Source of the DNA: an uncultured Thermoguttaceae bacterium
GTDB taxonomy: Bacteria; Planctomycetota; Planctomycetia; Pirellulales; Thermoguttaceae
Assembly (NCBI GenBank): GCA_938084835.1
Contig: CALKER010000022.1
Location: 1 to 59,909 of the forward strand
Length of the DNA: 59,909 nt
Direction: 5' to 3'
The translations under genes were made by a program, and so were the position numbers. Each line of letters opens with the position of its first letter. The first letter of the stretch is position 1. The notes under the pieces were generated by a model. The model was given only the letters and a program-made list of their open reading frames with translations. It had not been told where the DNA came from and made no database searches. Below, in pieces: positions 29,463 to 39,231 of this stretch.

Positions 29463-31205
29463 TTACGTCTGAGGTGGCGAAGTCGGAGTGCTTGCTGTTT
29501 GGCTCAAAGTCTCCAAATTAGTGAGAAGCTCTTGCAACTGCTCGTATTCCGCCCGGATGCGATCCCGCAAGGTCTGGCGTTCGAGGTCTTTCGTATCACA
29601 AATGGCGAGCACAGCCTGAAGTCGTTCGAACAGCTGTTGCAAACCTTCCCGAGCCGGGCCGGATTCGGGAACAACCGCCGCCACCCCGTCCATCGGGCGA
29701 TTAGCTGGTACCCACATCGGTTCGTCAACACCTGTGATGGCGAAAAAGGCAGCGTTGAGCTGGGCCTTCAGCCGGCGGCGATTCGGCACGGTGCGGTCTT
29801 CCGTGGTTTGCTGAGGTTGCCGTCCAGGTCCGAATGCCGGCGAGCCGGGCATGCCCGGTGCGTAAGATTCCATCATGTACGTTTCAGTCATATACTCGGA
29901 CATATATTCCCCAGGGTACCCGCCATACGGCCTCATTCCCGGCGCAGAACGGCCCGTAGGGGAGGGTATATCACCCATTTGGATTTGCGCATCCAGGGTT
30001 TTAATCTCCATCTCACATACTTCAGCGACGTATCGGCCAAGAGCATAGAGGATCTCGGGGACTGTCGGCTTACTCACGCCGGAAAGATCGAGCATGCCTA
30101 AAGCCCGTACCGCCGCCCGGCGGACAACGACGGCTTCATCGCTAGCTCCCGCGATGTTAGTAAGAAGCTGGGCCACCGCGCCATTCGGTCCTGGCAGGCC
30201 CAGAAGTCCCAAAATTTCGATCGCTCGGGCGCGAATCCACTGGTGGCCCTCCAAGGAGCGACCTGGTGGCGGCACCCTAGTGCTTGCCAATGTCAGCAGC
30301 CGAGGCAGTAGCTCGTTCTCGAAGAGTTGCTGATTCTCGACTCCCAGCACAGCATGGCGGCGAAGACCTACCAACGTCGCCGCCACCACCGCATCGGGAA
30401 GGTCATCGCGTTTCAAGAGTTCCACCAAAAGCGCAGCAGCTTCCGGTAGCGGGACGACCGGTTGCTCCCGAGGATTGACCGACTCCGCGGCATTCAGATC
30501 GGCGATGGCTAAAACGGCACTAACCCGAGTGGCCGGGTGGTACGGTCCCCCCTCGTCCCGGGCAAAGCGGGCCAAAATCTCAAGCGCTAAGTCTCGTAAT
30601 CGACCGTGAATCGGTTTACCCCGGGCTGTGAGAAGCTCGTTCCTTAGTTCGCGACGAAATTCCGGAAGCTTTCCAAACTGCTCCGGCCAGGTCCAACGGG
30701 CAAAAGCATACTGTTCGTAATACTCTCGGAACAGCTCCTCTTTATCCGGCGGGATGGTACCGGCACTGAGAAGCCCCAAGATTTCGCGGGCTCGAAGCTG
30801 CGTGTAATAGCGTTCAGTTCGCCCCTCAGGCGGGCGAAGCTCGACGTACTGCTGGGCCGGGGCCCCGCTTGAGGCGGGTAGAGCTCCTCCGGCAGGAGGC
30901 GGTGCAGGAGGAGGAGCGGTTACCGGAGCCGCCGAGGCCTGCGGTGCTGCAGCTTGCTGAGCCGGCTGAGCCGTTGGTTGAGCACTAGCCCCGGCTGTCG
31001 CAGCGGCAGCTGCGGGTTCCTCCGATGCCGGCTGCTCAATTTTTCTGGATAATGGCTGCTGAATTTGGCCGAATGCTGACGGACCAACAGGACCAAGGCA
31101 CACAGCCGCGCACAAGTAAACAACCCAAAAGACCTTCCCCCCAATCAGCTCATTACAATATCGGGACTGGGGAATCCAAAAAAGTTTATGAATTTTCCAG
31201 GCCAA
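29463..31205 (-). CDS. Exported HEAT-repeat protein with Ala/Pro-rich linker
   Basis: 580 residues. A hydrophobic N-terminal segment (KVFWVVYLCAAVCLGPVG) suggests a signal peptide or anchor. Residues of about 60-120 are rich in Ala, Pro and Gln, forming a likely extended linker. From about 130 to 400 there are helix pairs with HEAT-repeat character (for example VSAVLAIADLNAAES, VVVRRAAVRALGMLDLSG). A Met/Tyr/Gly-rich stretch (about 420-460) and a C-terminal coiled-coil-like helix (LRDRIRAEYEQLQELLTNLE) follow. It is probably a periplasmic scaffold; no enzyme motif is visible. Confidence 0.7.
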   Translation of the reverse strand: MAWKIHKLFWIPQSRYCNELIGGKVFWVVYLCAAVCLGPVGPSAFGQIQQPLSRKIEQPASEEPAAAAATAGASAQPTAQPAQQAAAPQASAAPVTAPPPAPPPAGGALPASSGAPAQQYVELRPPEGRTERYYTQLRAREILGLLSAGTIPPDKEELFREYYEQYAFARWTWPEQFGKLPEFRRELRNELLTARGKPIHGRLRDLALEILARFARDEGGPYHPATRVSAVLAIADLNAAESVNPREQPVVPLPEAAALLVELLKRDDLPDAVVAATLVGLRRHAVLGVENQQLFENELLPRLLTLASTRVPPPGRSLEGHQWIRARAIEILGLLGLPGPNGAVAQLLTNIAGASDEAVVVRRAAVRALGMLDLSGVSKPTVPEILYALGRYVAEVCEMEIKTLDAQIQMGDIPSPTGRSAPGMRPYGGYPGEYMSEYMTETYMMESYAPGMPGSPAFGPGRQPQQTTEDRTVPNRRRLKAQLNAAFFAITGVDEPMWVPANRPMDGVAAVVPESGPAREGLQQLFERLQAVLAICDTKDLERQTLRDRIRAEYEQLQELLTNLETLSQTASTPTSPPQT

Positions 31206-32271
31206 GCCCTGTCCTCCCTTAGTTGTGGCTTGAAATGCCTATAACCAACTGCCGCTTCAAGCGGAGGGGTAGATGGAAGCGAGCTTCGCTGGCCACGCGA
31301 TAGTCGGGCGGTCCGCCTTTCTGGAAACCCGTATAAACATTCAAACCCGCATACACATCCGTTTTCTTCACTTGCTACCTTGGGACATACTTTCCCACCT
31401 GCTAGAGTACCACGCGGCTACGGGAAATGTCAAGTTTTAGCCAGCGAGGTAGCGTACGGAAGTTTTAATAAGTTTTGGGCTTACGCAGTTACGGCCATCG
31501 GCGAACTTTCGGGAACGGGTGTTAAAAACGAAGTTTCGCAGCTGACTCAGCCGGCGTATCGGGAGTACTGAGCCTATCCCCATGAGGCGGCAAGGGAATT
31601 GGCTTACTCACTTGGCGGATCCAAAGCACCATAATCGGCCGTGATTTTGCTACCCTCAGGCCGACTTAAAGATTGCGAGTCTTCTGGGAGATTTTGCGGC
31701 GCATCTCTATGGGAACCACATCCGCATGTGAAGCTGAGGATTTTGGTTTGGAAGCTACGCGGAAGGCAAGTGGCAGGCCGAGTGCACTGAAAGTTCCCGG
31801 CTCTTGCCCCGCGATTGTTCCCCCCTTATAAGGGAAGGCGGCGTTGTAACCGCAATTATTCGACAGTTCTGGGTTAGGAGTAGGTAACAGCTCGGTAAGG
31901 GGCATGCACGGCGGGGAAGCAATATTCAAAAAGCGATCTCTCAACGGGGCTAACAGCATGAGATTCTCGGATTGTGAGCGGGGTGGTAACTTAAGTCGAA
32001 GGTGCTCAGGAAGTTTAAAAGAATTGTCCAAATTTTTCGGAGGCCAGTTCGCACACCTGTTAAGCCCTGGGAATTTACCAATCGTTCGTACAGCCGCTAA
32101 GCTCTGCGAATTTATGATTCGGTTAATTCCACGTGGTACTGTGCCGGGATTAGGATCGCCAATCGCGTATTGCGAGCCCTATGAAGAGGCTCGGCCGGAT
32201 GTGGCGACGTGCAGCGTCAATAGTGTGAAAAACCAGTTTGGCTTCCGACAGAAATGGAGGGAGACGTAGCC
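31206..32271. other. 1.1-kb gene-free divergent region
   Basis: Two opposing frames of about 120 codons overlap here, but neither is family-like. It should hold promoters for both flanking genes. Confidence 0.4.
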
Positions 32272-33573
32272 ATGGCAGACAACTTCAGCCGACGAATGTT
32301 TTTAGCCCAGGGTATGGCTGCTTCCGCCGCCACAACCGTTGCATTGGGGAATCAGGTTGAAAGTTCATCTGTGGGATTGAGCCGTCCGGTGCGGATTGGG
32401 GTCATCGGCGTGGGAGCCCGGGGAATGTACCTTTTGCGGCTTCTTCTTGGACTGGGTGCCGAAATCCCGGCTATTTGCGACCTTCGCGGGGAGCGCCTTG
32501 CCTTGGCCTCTAAGCTGATTGCTGAAGCTCGCGAGGGTAGAGAGCCGGCTACTTACGGCGAGAACCCCTTTGAATACCGGCGGCTTTTGGGCAGGGACGA
32601 CATCGAAGCAGTGTTGGTGGCGACACCAATGCAATGGCACGCCGTCATGTCCATTGATGCCCTCCGGGCCGGAAAACACGTCCTCTCCGAGGTGTCGGCA
32701 GCAGTTACGCTTCAGGAATGTTGGGATTTGGTCAATGCCGTGGAAGAGACGGGGAAAATCTACATGCTCGCGGAGAACTGCTGTTTTTGGGAAAACGTGA
32801 TGATGGTCCTCAATATGGTCCGGCAGGGGATCTTTGGGGATTTGACTTTTGCTGAATGCGGGTATGTTCATGACTGTCGGGCGATTGCCTTCCATCCTGA
32901 TGGCTCGCTCACGTGGCGAGGCGAGCTGGCGCGGGACTATCGGGGGAATTTGTATCCCACTCATTCTCTCGGTCCGGTGGCCCAATGGTTGGGTATCAAC
33001 CGAGGGGACCGCATGGTCACCTTGGTGGCTGCGGAAACTAAGCATGCGGGCATGCGACATTTTGTGGAAAAACGGTTTCCGCCGGAGAGTCCCGCCCGGC
33101 AGGTAAAATTTAGAGCTGCCGACTCCACAACGGTTTTGATTCGCACGGCCAAGGGAGCATTGATCGATTTGAGATATGACGTCAAAAGTGCTCGGCCACA
33201 CCCAACCACCGTCTATTACGCGCTCCAGGGGACGACGGCCAGCTATGACTCGCGGATCAACGGGATTTGGATAGAGGGACGATCCCCCGGTTACCAGTGG
33301 CAGCCTCTTGAAACGTATCGAGCGGACTTCGAAGATCCTCTGTGGCGCCGGCACCGGGCCGTGGCGGAAAAGACCGGCCATGCGGGGGGAGACTTTTTTG
33401 TACTTCAGCAATTTCTGGATAGTGTTCTGCAAGGAAGTCCTTCGCCCATTGATGTTTATGATGCCGCCGCGTGGAGCGCTATCATGCCGTTGTCAGAACT
33501 TTCTCTTAACGAGGGAGGCCGGGTTGTAGAGATTCCGGATTTCACCCGCGGAAAGTGGGAATCCCGCATCTAA
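32272..33573 (+). CDS. Exported Gfo/Idh/MocA-family oxidoreductase
   Basis: 433 residues from ATG 32272, preceded by GGAGGGAG; the upstream ATG at 32254 overlaps that ribosome site. MADNFSRRMFLAQGMAASAA is a twin-arginine-type signal. The Rossmann motif VRIGVIGVGARG follows at about residue 42. The family-typical EKP motif is replaced: GKHVLSEVSAAVTLQE has Glu but no Lys-Pro. The C-terminal half has the alpha/beta domain (HDCRAIAFHPDG, TVYYALQGTTASYDS). Such exported proteins in planctomycetes probably act on glycosides or sugar derivatives with tightly bound NAD; substrate unknown. Confidence 0.87.
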   Translation: MADNFSRRMFLAQGMAASAATTVALGNQVESSSVGLSRPVRIGVIGVGARGMYLLRLLLGLGAEIPAICDLRGERLALASKLIAEAREGREPATYGENPFEYRRLLGRDDIEAVLVATPMQWHAVMSIDALRAGKHVLSEVSAAVTLQECWDLVNAVEETGKIYMLAENCCFWENVMMVLNMVRQGIFGDLTFAECGYVHDCRAIAFHPDGSLTWRGELARDYRGNLYPTHSLGPVAQWLGINRGDRMVTLVAAETKHAGMRHFVEKRFPPESPARQVKFRAADSTTVLIRTAKGALIDLRYDVKSARPHPTTVYYALQGTTASYDSRINGIWIEGRSPGYQWQPLETYRADFEDPLWRRHRAVAEKTGHAGGDFFVLQQFLDSVLQGSPSPIDVYDAAAWSAIMPLSELSLNEGGRVVEIPDFTRGKWESRI

Positions 33574-33631
33574 GAAATGTGGGTGGGTTGGCAACCGTAC
33601 CTATCCTGCGGGAAAGCCACGCTGCGTGCAG

Positions 33632-34078
33632 TCACGGGCCGTTGCTTTCGCTTGTTGCCAGGCGGTTGTCGACGTGTTTTCGGCCCGGAAAGGCCCGGGG
33701 CGGAAAAAAGAACATGGCACCCACCACGAAGGCTGCTGCCCCAATGTATATGGCATTTAAGATTGGCAGTGGCACGTTGACAAAGATTAGCCGATGGATC
33801 CATCGACTAATGAACGTGGCAGGCTCCGGCTCCTGTCCAGCCATTTGCCGCAGATGATCCTCAAGAACAGTTAGTGGACACAAAACGCCGAATGCCCCCT
33901 GAATTCCCACGATGCCAATCGTGATCAAGTGGGCCCAACGAAAATAAGGGTTTCGGGTCCATTGCCAGCGAAACAACAGCCCTCCGAATATCGCACAGAG
34001 CCCAAATACGTTGAATCCTACGATGAGGCCATGAACAACCAGTATGAGCTCTGCCGCCAATCGATAAAAATGATCCAT
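33632..34078 (-). CDS. DUF2784 membrane protein
   Basis: 148 residues with four hydrophobic helices. The pattern is that of DUF2784: an N-terminal helix with LVVHGLIVGFNVFG, RWAHLITIG, then GVLCPLTVLEDHLRQM carrying the characteristic CPLT-x-x-E sequence. Function is unknown. It converges with the oxidoreductase gene and its stop lies 58 bases away. No ribosome site stronger than AAG is visible before the ATG. Confidence 0.8.
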   Translation of the reverse strand: MDHFYRLAAELILVVHGLIVGFNVFGLCAIFGGLLFRWQWTRNPYFRWAHLITIGIVGIQGAFGVLCPLTVLEDHLRQMAGQEPEPATFISRWIHRLIFVNVPLPILNAIYIGAAAFVVGAMFFFPPRAFPGRKHVDNRLATSESNGP

Positions 34079-34513
34079 GGGTAACTTCTCGTGTAAATAG
34101 TCTACCTCGGTGGCTACCGATCAGTGGTCTTTCTTCCCCTACGAGTTAACGTTATCGATACTTCCACAACGGATTTTCTTGGGATGCTCTCACTAGGGTT
34201 AAACGGATCAGTGGTTAGTGTCGCGTAAATCGAAGATTTCGCATGGCTGGGAAGACCTCCGATTAATTATGAAAGCGAGATCTACCATAGTCGATCGGAC
34301 GAGGTAATCGCCATTGGGAGCCTATTGAACCGTGAGCAGTTGGAACATACCATTTCCTCCGAAAACCGGCATTTTCGTGATTCGGCAGGCCTAAGCGAAA
34401 AATGTCAAAGCCGTTGAAGTTTGCTCCGTTGATTGATCAGAGGTTCTTGAAGTGGCTTTGATTGGGTGACCTTTCTAACTAACAGGAAATTTCAGCTGCT
34501 GAGAGAAGACGCA
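34079..34513. other. Gene-free divergent region
   Basis: Lies between the divergent DUF2784 and larB genes and presumably carries both promoters. No recognised operator. Confidence 0.4.
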
Positions 34514-35320
34514 ATGCACAATCCCGAGAGTGAAGAATTGAAGGTTCGTCAGTGGATCGACCTGTATTTAAAAGGTGAGTTGTCATTGCCGCAATTTCTT
34601 CAGAGTATTCGTCAGGTGGGGATTATTGATCTTGACGAAGTCCAACTGGATGTTGATCGGCCCCGTCGCTGTGGATTTCCCGAAGTGATCTATGGCGAAG
34701 GTAAGTCATTGGAGTCGCTGGAACGCATATTACGGACGATGATCGAACGTCGGATCGACGTATTGGCTACCCGGATTTCGCCTGAGAAGGCAAGTGTGTT
34801 GCTCGAGAAATTTCCTGCGGCTCGATATAACGCAGTGGGTCGGACCTTGCGAATCTCGGGGCTATCCACCCAGGCTCATTTGGAGCCGCGTGGTAAAGTG
34901 ACGATCGTTACCGCTGGAACGACAGACCAACCGGTGGCAGAAGAAGCACGCGAGACCGCAGAATGGACTGGTGCCGAGGTGCGGATGGTCCAAGATGTGG
35001 GTGTGGCGGGACCGCATCGGTTGTTGGCGAATCTTCATTTGCTCGAAGACGCAGACGCCGTGGTCGTGGTGGCAGGCATGGAGGGCGCGTTGCCTAGTGT
35101 GGTCGGGGGTTACGTGGCCTGCCCGGTGATCGGCGTCCCCACAAGCGTGGGATACGGTGCTAGTTTCGGTGGGGTGGCTGCCCTTCTGAGTATGCTCAAC
35201 AGTTGCGCGGCCAACGTCACGGTGGTTAATATCGATGCCGGTTTTAAAGGGGGTTATATTGCCGGGCTCATAGCTAGAAATGCCGCGAAGGCACGGGCAG
35301 AATCCGGCTCCACCCGCTGA
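34514..35320 (+). CDS. larB: Nickel-pincer cofactor biosynthesis protein LarB
   Basis: LarB carboxylates and hydrolyses nicotinic acid adenine dinucleotide to the dicarboxylate precursor of the nickel-pincer cofactor of lactate racemase and relatives. 268 residues from ATG 34514; a GTG at 34466 gives a less typical extension. The C-terminal PurE-like half is plain: VTIVTAGTTDQPVAEEA, the GTSVGYGASFGGVAALLSML type active-site segment near residue 215, and VVNIDAGFKGG. The N-terminal half (RPRRCGFPEVIYGEGKS) is typical. larC and larE are not nearby, so the cofactor pathway must be split across the chromosome. Confidence 0.92.
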   Translation: MHNPESEELKVRQWIDLYLKGELSLPQFLQSIRQVGIIDLDEVQLDVDRPRRCGFPEVIYGEGKSLESLERILRTMIERRIDVLATRISPEKASVLLEKFPAARYNAVGRTLRISGLSTQAHLEPRGKVTIVTAGTTDQPVAEEARETAEWTGAEVRMVQDVGVAGPHRLLANLHLLEDADAVVVVAGMEGALPSVVGGYVACPVIGVPTSVGYGASFGGVAALLSMLNSCAANVTVVNIDAGFKGGYIAGLIARNAAKARAESGSTR

Positions 35321-35495
35321 CAAACGGCTTTGGCAGGCCGGAACCTAGCTAAAGGGTGGCGACGATTTGATTTCCGTTTGTCAGTTCTCTTAGAGCCTCG
35401 GTGCCCGTCGAGGTCGGGCACGCTACTAACGGAGATTTTGACCCCAAATCTTTCCTTTTTTGGTCATCCTACTGGCGTTCTAGGAAATTCTGAGT

Positions 35496-36398
35496 ATGCC
35501 CCTTAAAGTTGCCCCGAACGGCATTCCCTTACCCCTACTACCGCCTCGTCATCCCGATAGTCATAAGGGAAGCTTTGGCACCGCGTTAATCATCGGCGGC
35601 TCAATAGGGATGACAGGGGCAGTCATTTTGGCAGGCAAGGCTGCCCTTCGGGGGGGAGCAGGGCTCGTCCGGGTGGCAGTTCCTGCCCCATGCCTGTCGA
35701 TCGTGGCGATCGGAGAGCCGTCCTACACGACTATACCTTTGCGTAGCGACCCGGCCGGGAAAATTGCTTGGGCGGCGAGAAGCCAGATTGCTCAGCATTG
35801 GAAAAACGCAACTGCGGTAGCTTTCGGGCCGGGAGTGGGGCGTTCCACGGGGTTGGAGGCCGTGGCATGGTGGATATACGCTAACTGCCCCGTGCCGCTG
35901 GTCGTCGATGCCGATGGATTGAACGCCCTGGCCGCCCGGAGGAACGTGGTGGGAGTATTTCCGGTCCCAATAGCGCCGCGAATTTTAACGCCCCATCCAG
36001 GCGAATTTGACCGCCTCGTCGGCCTCGGCAAGCTTGATCGGGAAAAGCGGCGCATTTTGGCTAGGGAACTTGCTTTAACCGCAAAGGCGGTGGTGGTGCT
36101 GAAAGGTTATCATACACTCGTTACCGACGGAGACCGGGACTACCTGAACGAAACGGGCAATCCGGGAATGGCGACCGGCGGTTCGGGGGATGTTTTGACG
36201 GGCCTTATTTCGGCTCTTCTTTGTCAAAAGCTCACTCCTTACGAAGCCGCCGTGCTGGGTGTTTATCTTCATGGACTCGCGGGCGATTTGGCTGCCGAAG
36301 ATCGCGGTCAAGAGAGTTTAATTGCGAGCGACCTAATAGAGTTTTTGCCCCGGGCCTTCCAAGATTACCGACGGATAATGTCCCCTCCATCGACTTGA
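35496..36398 (+). CDS. nnrD: ADP-dependent NAD(P)H-hydrate dehydratase
   Basis: Repairs hydrated NAD(P)H using ADP. 300 residues, the size of the stand-alone C-terminal domain of the YjeF/Nnr protein. Visible motifs are SHKGSFGTALIIGGS (residues about 22-36), GAVILAGKAALRGGAG, the substrate-site HPGEFDRL and the nucleotide-binding NPGMATGGSGDVLTGLI near residue 225. The epimerase domain (NnrE) is not fused or adjacent. It lies 175 bases after larB on the same strand, possibly co-transcribed. Confidence 0.92.
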   Translation: MPLKVAPNGIPLPLLPPRHPDSHKGSFGTALIIGGSIGMTGAVILAGKAALRGGAGLVRVAVPAPCLSIVAIGEPSYTTIPLRSDPAGKIAWAARSQIAQHWKNATAVAFGPGVGRSTGLEAVAWWIYANCPVPLVVDADGLNALAARRNVVGVFPVPIAPRILTPHPGEFDRLVGLGKLDREKRRILARELALTAKAVVVLKGYHTLVTDGDRDYLNETGNPGMATGGSGDVLTGLISALLCQKLTPYEAAVLGVYLHGLAGDLAAEDRGQESLIASDLIEFLPRAFQDYRRIMSPPST

Positions 36399-37073
36399 CA
36401 TTATTTTTCATTAATTTGTCACTAAGTTGACCGACTTTTTCTCCTAGCAGTCACTGCTGTTTTGTGCGCTCCTGTGAAATCCAGCAGAAGTGGAAAGTTG
36501 ACTTCAGTTATTGTCAATATAAATTTCGACTAGAGGTGTTGTGGGTTCTGAGTTGAGCTGGTTAGCGATGCCGAGTCGTAGAGGTATCAATCCACTGTGA
36601 GGGATGGGTATCCCGCGACGGTTGTGGCGGACGCGGTCGGATGGAGGACCTTTGGGGGCAACATGGTCTGCACGACCGACACTTTCTTAATAATCTTTGT
36701 GAAAGCTCGCACCGGTCGTTGCCTTCCATTAGCTCCGAGTGCGCGGATGTGGTATTAACATGGAAGCATTTGTTACCGACGTGAAAAAGGTAAGTCGTCG
36801 GGTTGTCGTTGTAGATCCATACCCGTTAAAATCATCCTAAGAGCTCAGAAGGATAGGCTATGCGTGCCCCACCCACGGCTCGCAGGAGGGCACCAGGCTC
36901 ATTGACCCACTTGAGATCAGGGAGTGCATCGCCACGTAGAGCGCGGCCAGGACCGTAGGTGTCTACGAGGGATCGCGGGGCAATTTCGTGTTGTTTGATC
37001 GTTTGATGCTGCTGTGCCTTCGACGTCCAAGCCACGTTAACCGGTACCGCCCAACAGTTTGAGCTCCTGATAT
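36399..37073. other. Gene-free gap before the tRNA gene
   Basis: Contains AT-rich stretches near 36390-36420 and 36510 and a 26-codon frame at 36760-36840 without support. It probably includes the tRNA promoter. Confidence 0.4.
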
Positions 37074-37147
37074 GTCCCCGTAGCTCAATCGGATAGAGCG
37101 TCGGCCTCCGGAGCCGAAGGTTACAGGTTCGAGTCCTGTCGGGGACG
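37074..37147 (+). tRNA. tRNA-Arg (anticodon CCG)
   Basis: The cloverleaf can be folded by eye. The acceptor stem GTCCCCG (37074-37080) pairs with CGGGGAC (37140-37146) and the discriminator is G. The D arm is GCTC...GAGC. The anticodon stem TCGGC/GCCGA (37101-37105 with 37113-37117) holds the loop CTCCGGA with anticodon CCG at 37108-37110. The T arm is ACAGG-TTCGAGT-CCTGT. CCA is not encoded. It reads CGG arginine codons. Confidence 0.96.
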
Positions 37148-37339
37148 CTCAAGGTTATGGCGCTTCGGGAGAAGTATTTCATCTTCGGCAGCGCGTCTGG
37201 GGTGAAGTGAACGCCGAGAGTTTGATCTAAATAAGGCGAATGGAATCAGCTGTGAGGTCTTGTATAAGCGGTTATTAGATCTTGGTTGAGAGACTTGCTG
37301 CGGAACGGGCCTCACCGCAGCCGGTTAGGAGAAAAAGCC

Positions 37340-37567
37340 GTGACGATGGACAAAAGTCTTCGCGTACGTAAGACAATGGTGCGAAATCGCAGCGTGCTCA
37401 CGCGGGCAGAGAGAATACAGCGTTTGGTATCTTTAGACCGCTGGCAAGAAGGGCAATCTCCCTTGGCTCTTCCTAAAGTTCGCGTTCAAAAGATCTCCCT
37501 TAAGAAAAAGAAGAAGCAAAAGCGAGCAGAGGCTGCCCAGCAGCAAGTTCAGAAAAAGGGCAAGTAA
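37340..37567 (+). CDS. Small basic protein of the Chlamydiae/Verrucomicrobia/Planctomycetes type (TIGR04137-like)
   Basis: 75 residues. GTG at 37340 lies eight bases after AGGAG (37327-37331); an ATG at 37346 is the alternative. The conserved-looking core MDKSLRVRKTMVRNRSVLTR followed by AERIQRL is what I recall as the signature of this superphylum-restricted family. The C-terminal third is a run of Lys-rich sequence (ISLKKKKKQKRAEAAQ). A ribosome- or RNA-associated role is suspected from its charge and conservation, but is not established here. It lies 192 bases behind the tRNA-Arg gene. Confidence 0.85.
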   Translation: MTMDKSLRVRKTMVRNRSVLTRAERIQRLVSLDRWQEGQSPLALPKVRVQKISLKKKKKQKRAEAAQQQVQKKGK

Positions 37568-37593
37568 CGCTTTGGGATAATTTACCCAAGCGT
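37567..37593 (+). terminator. Hairpin after the small basic protein gene
   Basis: ACGCTTTGGG (37567-37576) pairs with CCCAAGCGT (37585-37593) with one bulged T, around an AT-rich loop. It begins at the stop codon of the small basic protein gene. The following sequence is GGGGAATATATTTT, so a T-rich tail comes only after a few bases; a weak terminator is likely. Confidence 0.45.
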
Positions 37594-37661
37594 GGGGAAT
37601 ATATTTTGAGATCATTCGGGTGGCCAAAGGCGCAGGGGCTTTGCCGAGCCGGCACTCTGAG

Positions 37662-38192
37662 TCACTGGTTAGGCAGATTCTGATCGAGTGGACGCAGAGA
37701 GAGTTGGTAAACCTGATCACAACGCCAGGAAATGGGCGCACGGTTGACCAGCTCAAAGCCATAGGCGCGATAAAGCCGGACGGCGCTCTGCAAAGAAGAG
37801 TTGGTTTCCAGCTCGACGACGCGTACGCCTTTCGCTCGGGCGTGGTTCAACATTCGCTCCAGAAGTATTCGACCTAGCCCCCGCCCGCGGAAGTCTTTTC
37901 GAAGATACATTTTTCGAAGTTCGGCCTTTCCGTCGGTTCGGATGACGAGTCCGGCGGTGCCGACGATGGCTCCGTCGCCAGACTCTACAACTTCGAATAG
38001 TCCCCCACTCGCGAGGTATGTAGATTCGACATCATTCAGGTCCTCATCAAGCCCTTCTGGATCCGGGGTAAGACCGAATTCTGTAAGAACTGAAAACACG
38101 AGCTGTTTGATAAGCGGCGCATCACGGTTTGTCGCGAGACGGATCTTTACCGAATGGGATAAACTTTCCGCACCATGCTCGTTTCCGTACAT
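37662..38192 (-). CDS. GNAT-family N-acetyltransferase
   Basis: About 176 residues from ATG 38192, which has GAGG ten bases upstream; longer starts at 38201 and 38243 are possible. The acetyl-CoA site is clear: AELRKMYLRKDFRGRGLGRI with the R/Q-x-x-G-x-G/A-type loop (RGRGLG), followed by LLERMLNHARAKGVRVVELET and the C-terminal SAVRLYRAYGFEL. The substrate is not predictable; it may be an amino acid or a small amine. No partner gene is adjacent. Confidence 0.85.
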   Translation of the reverse strand: MYGNEHGAESLSHSVKIRLATNRDAPLIKQLVFSVLTEFGLTPDPEGLDEDLNDVESTYLASGGLFEVVESGDGAIVGTAGLVIRTDGKAELRKMYLRKDFRGRGLGRILLERMLNHARAKGVRVVELETNSSLQSAVRLYRAYGFELVNRAPISWRCDQVYQLSLRPLDQNLPNQ

Positions 38193-38243
38193 TTCGGTCA
38201 TACCTCGGCATGGAAGTCCGGCCAGTTCGGGAAATTTTCCCAC

Positions 38244-39231
38244 GGCTAACTTTTATCTGCCAGGCGACAGCCCTTTTGGCGACTTTCGTGGGTTTCGCCC
38301 AATGAATGGTGAGTTTCCGGATCTTTCATCGGTTCCACAAGTGGCGGTATCCAAGAATTATGTCGCCCCTTGTGGTTCTCCTTTGTTTTGCCTTAATTGT
38401 CCCTCTCGCCTTGACTCCCCGGGCAATTTCAAAAGGCCGTAAGTTTCCTCGGCGTAGGGCTTATTGGTTAGGTATTATTTTAGCTTTTGCGTTTTCGTCT
38501 GCCCGTCGCCCGTAAAGCAAGCTTGAGATGCTAATTTTTTCAACGCACAGCGAGCCTGATCTTTTAGCCCAAAGTAAATCAGGATGTTGTTTCCACCGGT
38601 TTGCGGGGGTTGATCTTAGCAGGAAGTTGAGTCCTTGGCATCCCAGCCGCCAGTATCTCAGGTGGGACTTCCTCGCGTAAAAGTAGGATTACTAACCCAA
38701 AACCGGTTACAACCCTTGCATTCGTTGAAGAGCTTGACGGGGGCTTTTGCCGTAAATAAAAACAGGTTGTTGACAAGCCGCTCCAATATCAAGTTCGCTG
38801 CACGAACAATCTGGACCCTGGGGAACTCCAATTATGATCTCGGAGGATTCTCCGTGTTGACTAGTCCGATTAGCGGTGATCCCTGAAAGGTTTCATCATC
38901 CCCTGACTCACTCGCCCGCGCACACCCTGGCTTAGCCGAGACCCTCCTCTGGAAAGTTTTGTGGGACCCATTTTATAAATTATCGTAATCGGTATGTCTT
39001 TTGTGGCGATAATCTGAATCTTATGTCTTGAAAATCCGCTCGAGGCCCACCTATTAAGGCAGTAATCCACTCCACAAATGTTTGCCGGCCTGCCGGCTCG
39101 CGAGAGCACGAATCGGCGTTCCGCACCAAACTCGGCATGGGATCGTTTTTTGGGAGCGAGGCCGACATCCAAAGCTGGAGCTCTTCCATGCGGGATCTTA
39201 GCCTCCGTCCCCCGAGGGCAAAAATGGACCG
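38244..39231. other. 1-kb gene-free region
   Basis: A 69-codon plus-strand frame (38306-38515) contains a hydrophobic run but no start context or family character. Nothing else was recognised. Confidence 0.4.

Noticed and set aside
36760..36840. 26-codon frame beginning MEAFVTDVKK
   Set aside because: No ribosome site and no recognisable homologue; too short to support.
36832..37315. Minus-strand frames with [25 protein letters not shown] sequence
   Set aside because: They are antisense readings of the tRNA-Arg gene, a well-known source of false proteins.
37801..38442. 213-codon plus-strand frame
   Set aside because: Ser/Arg-rich antisense shadow of the GNAT gene.
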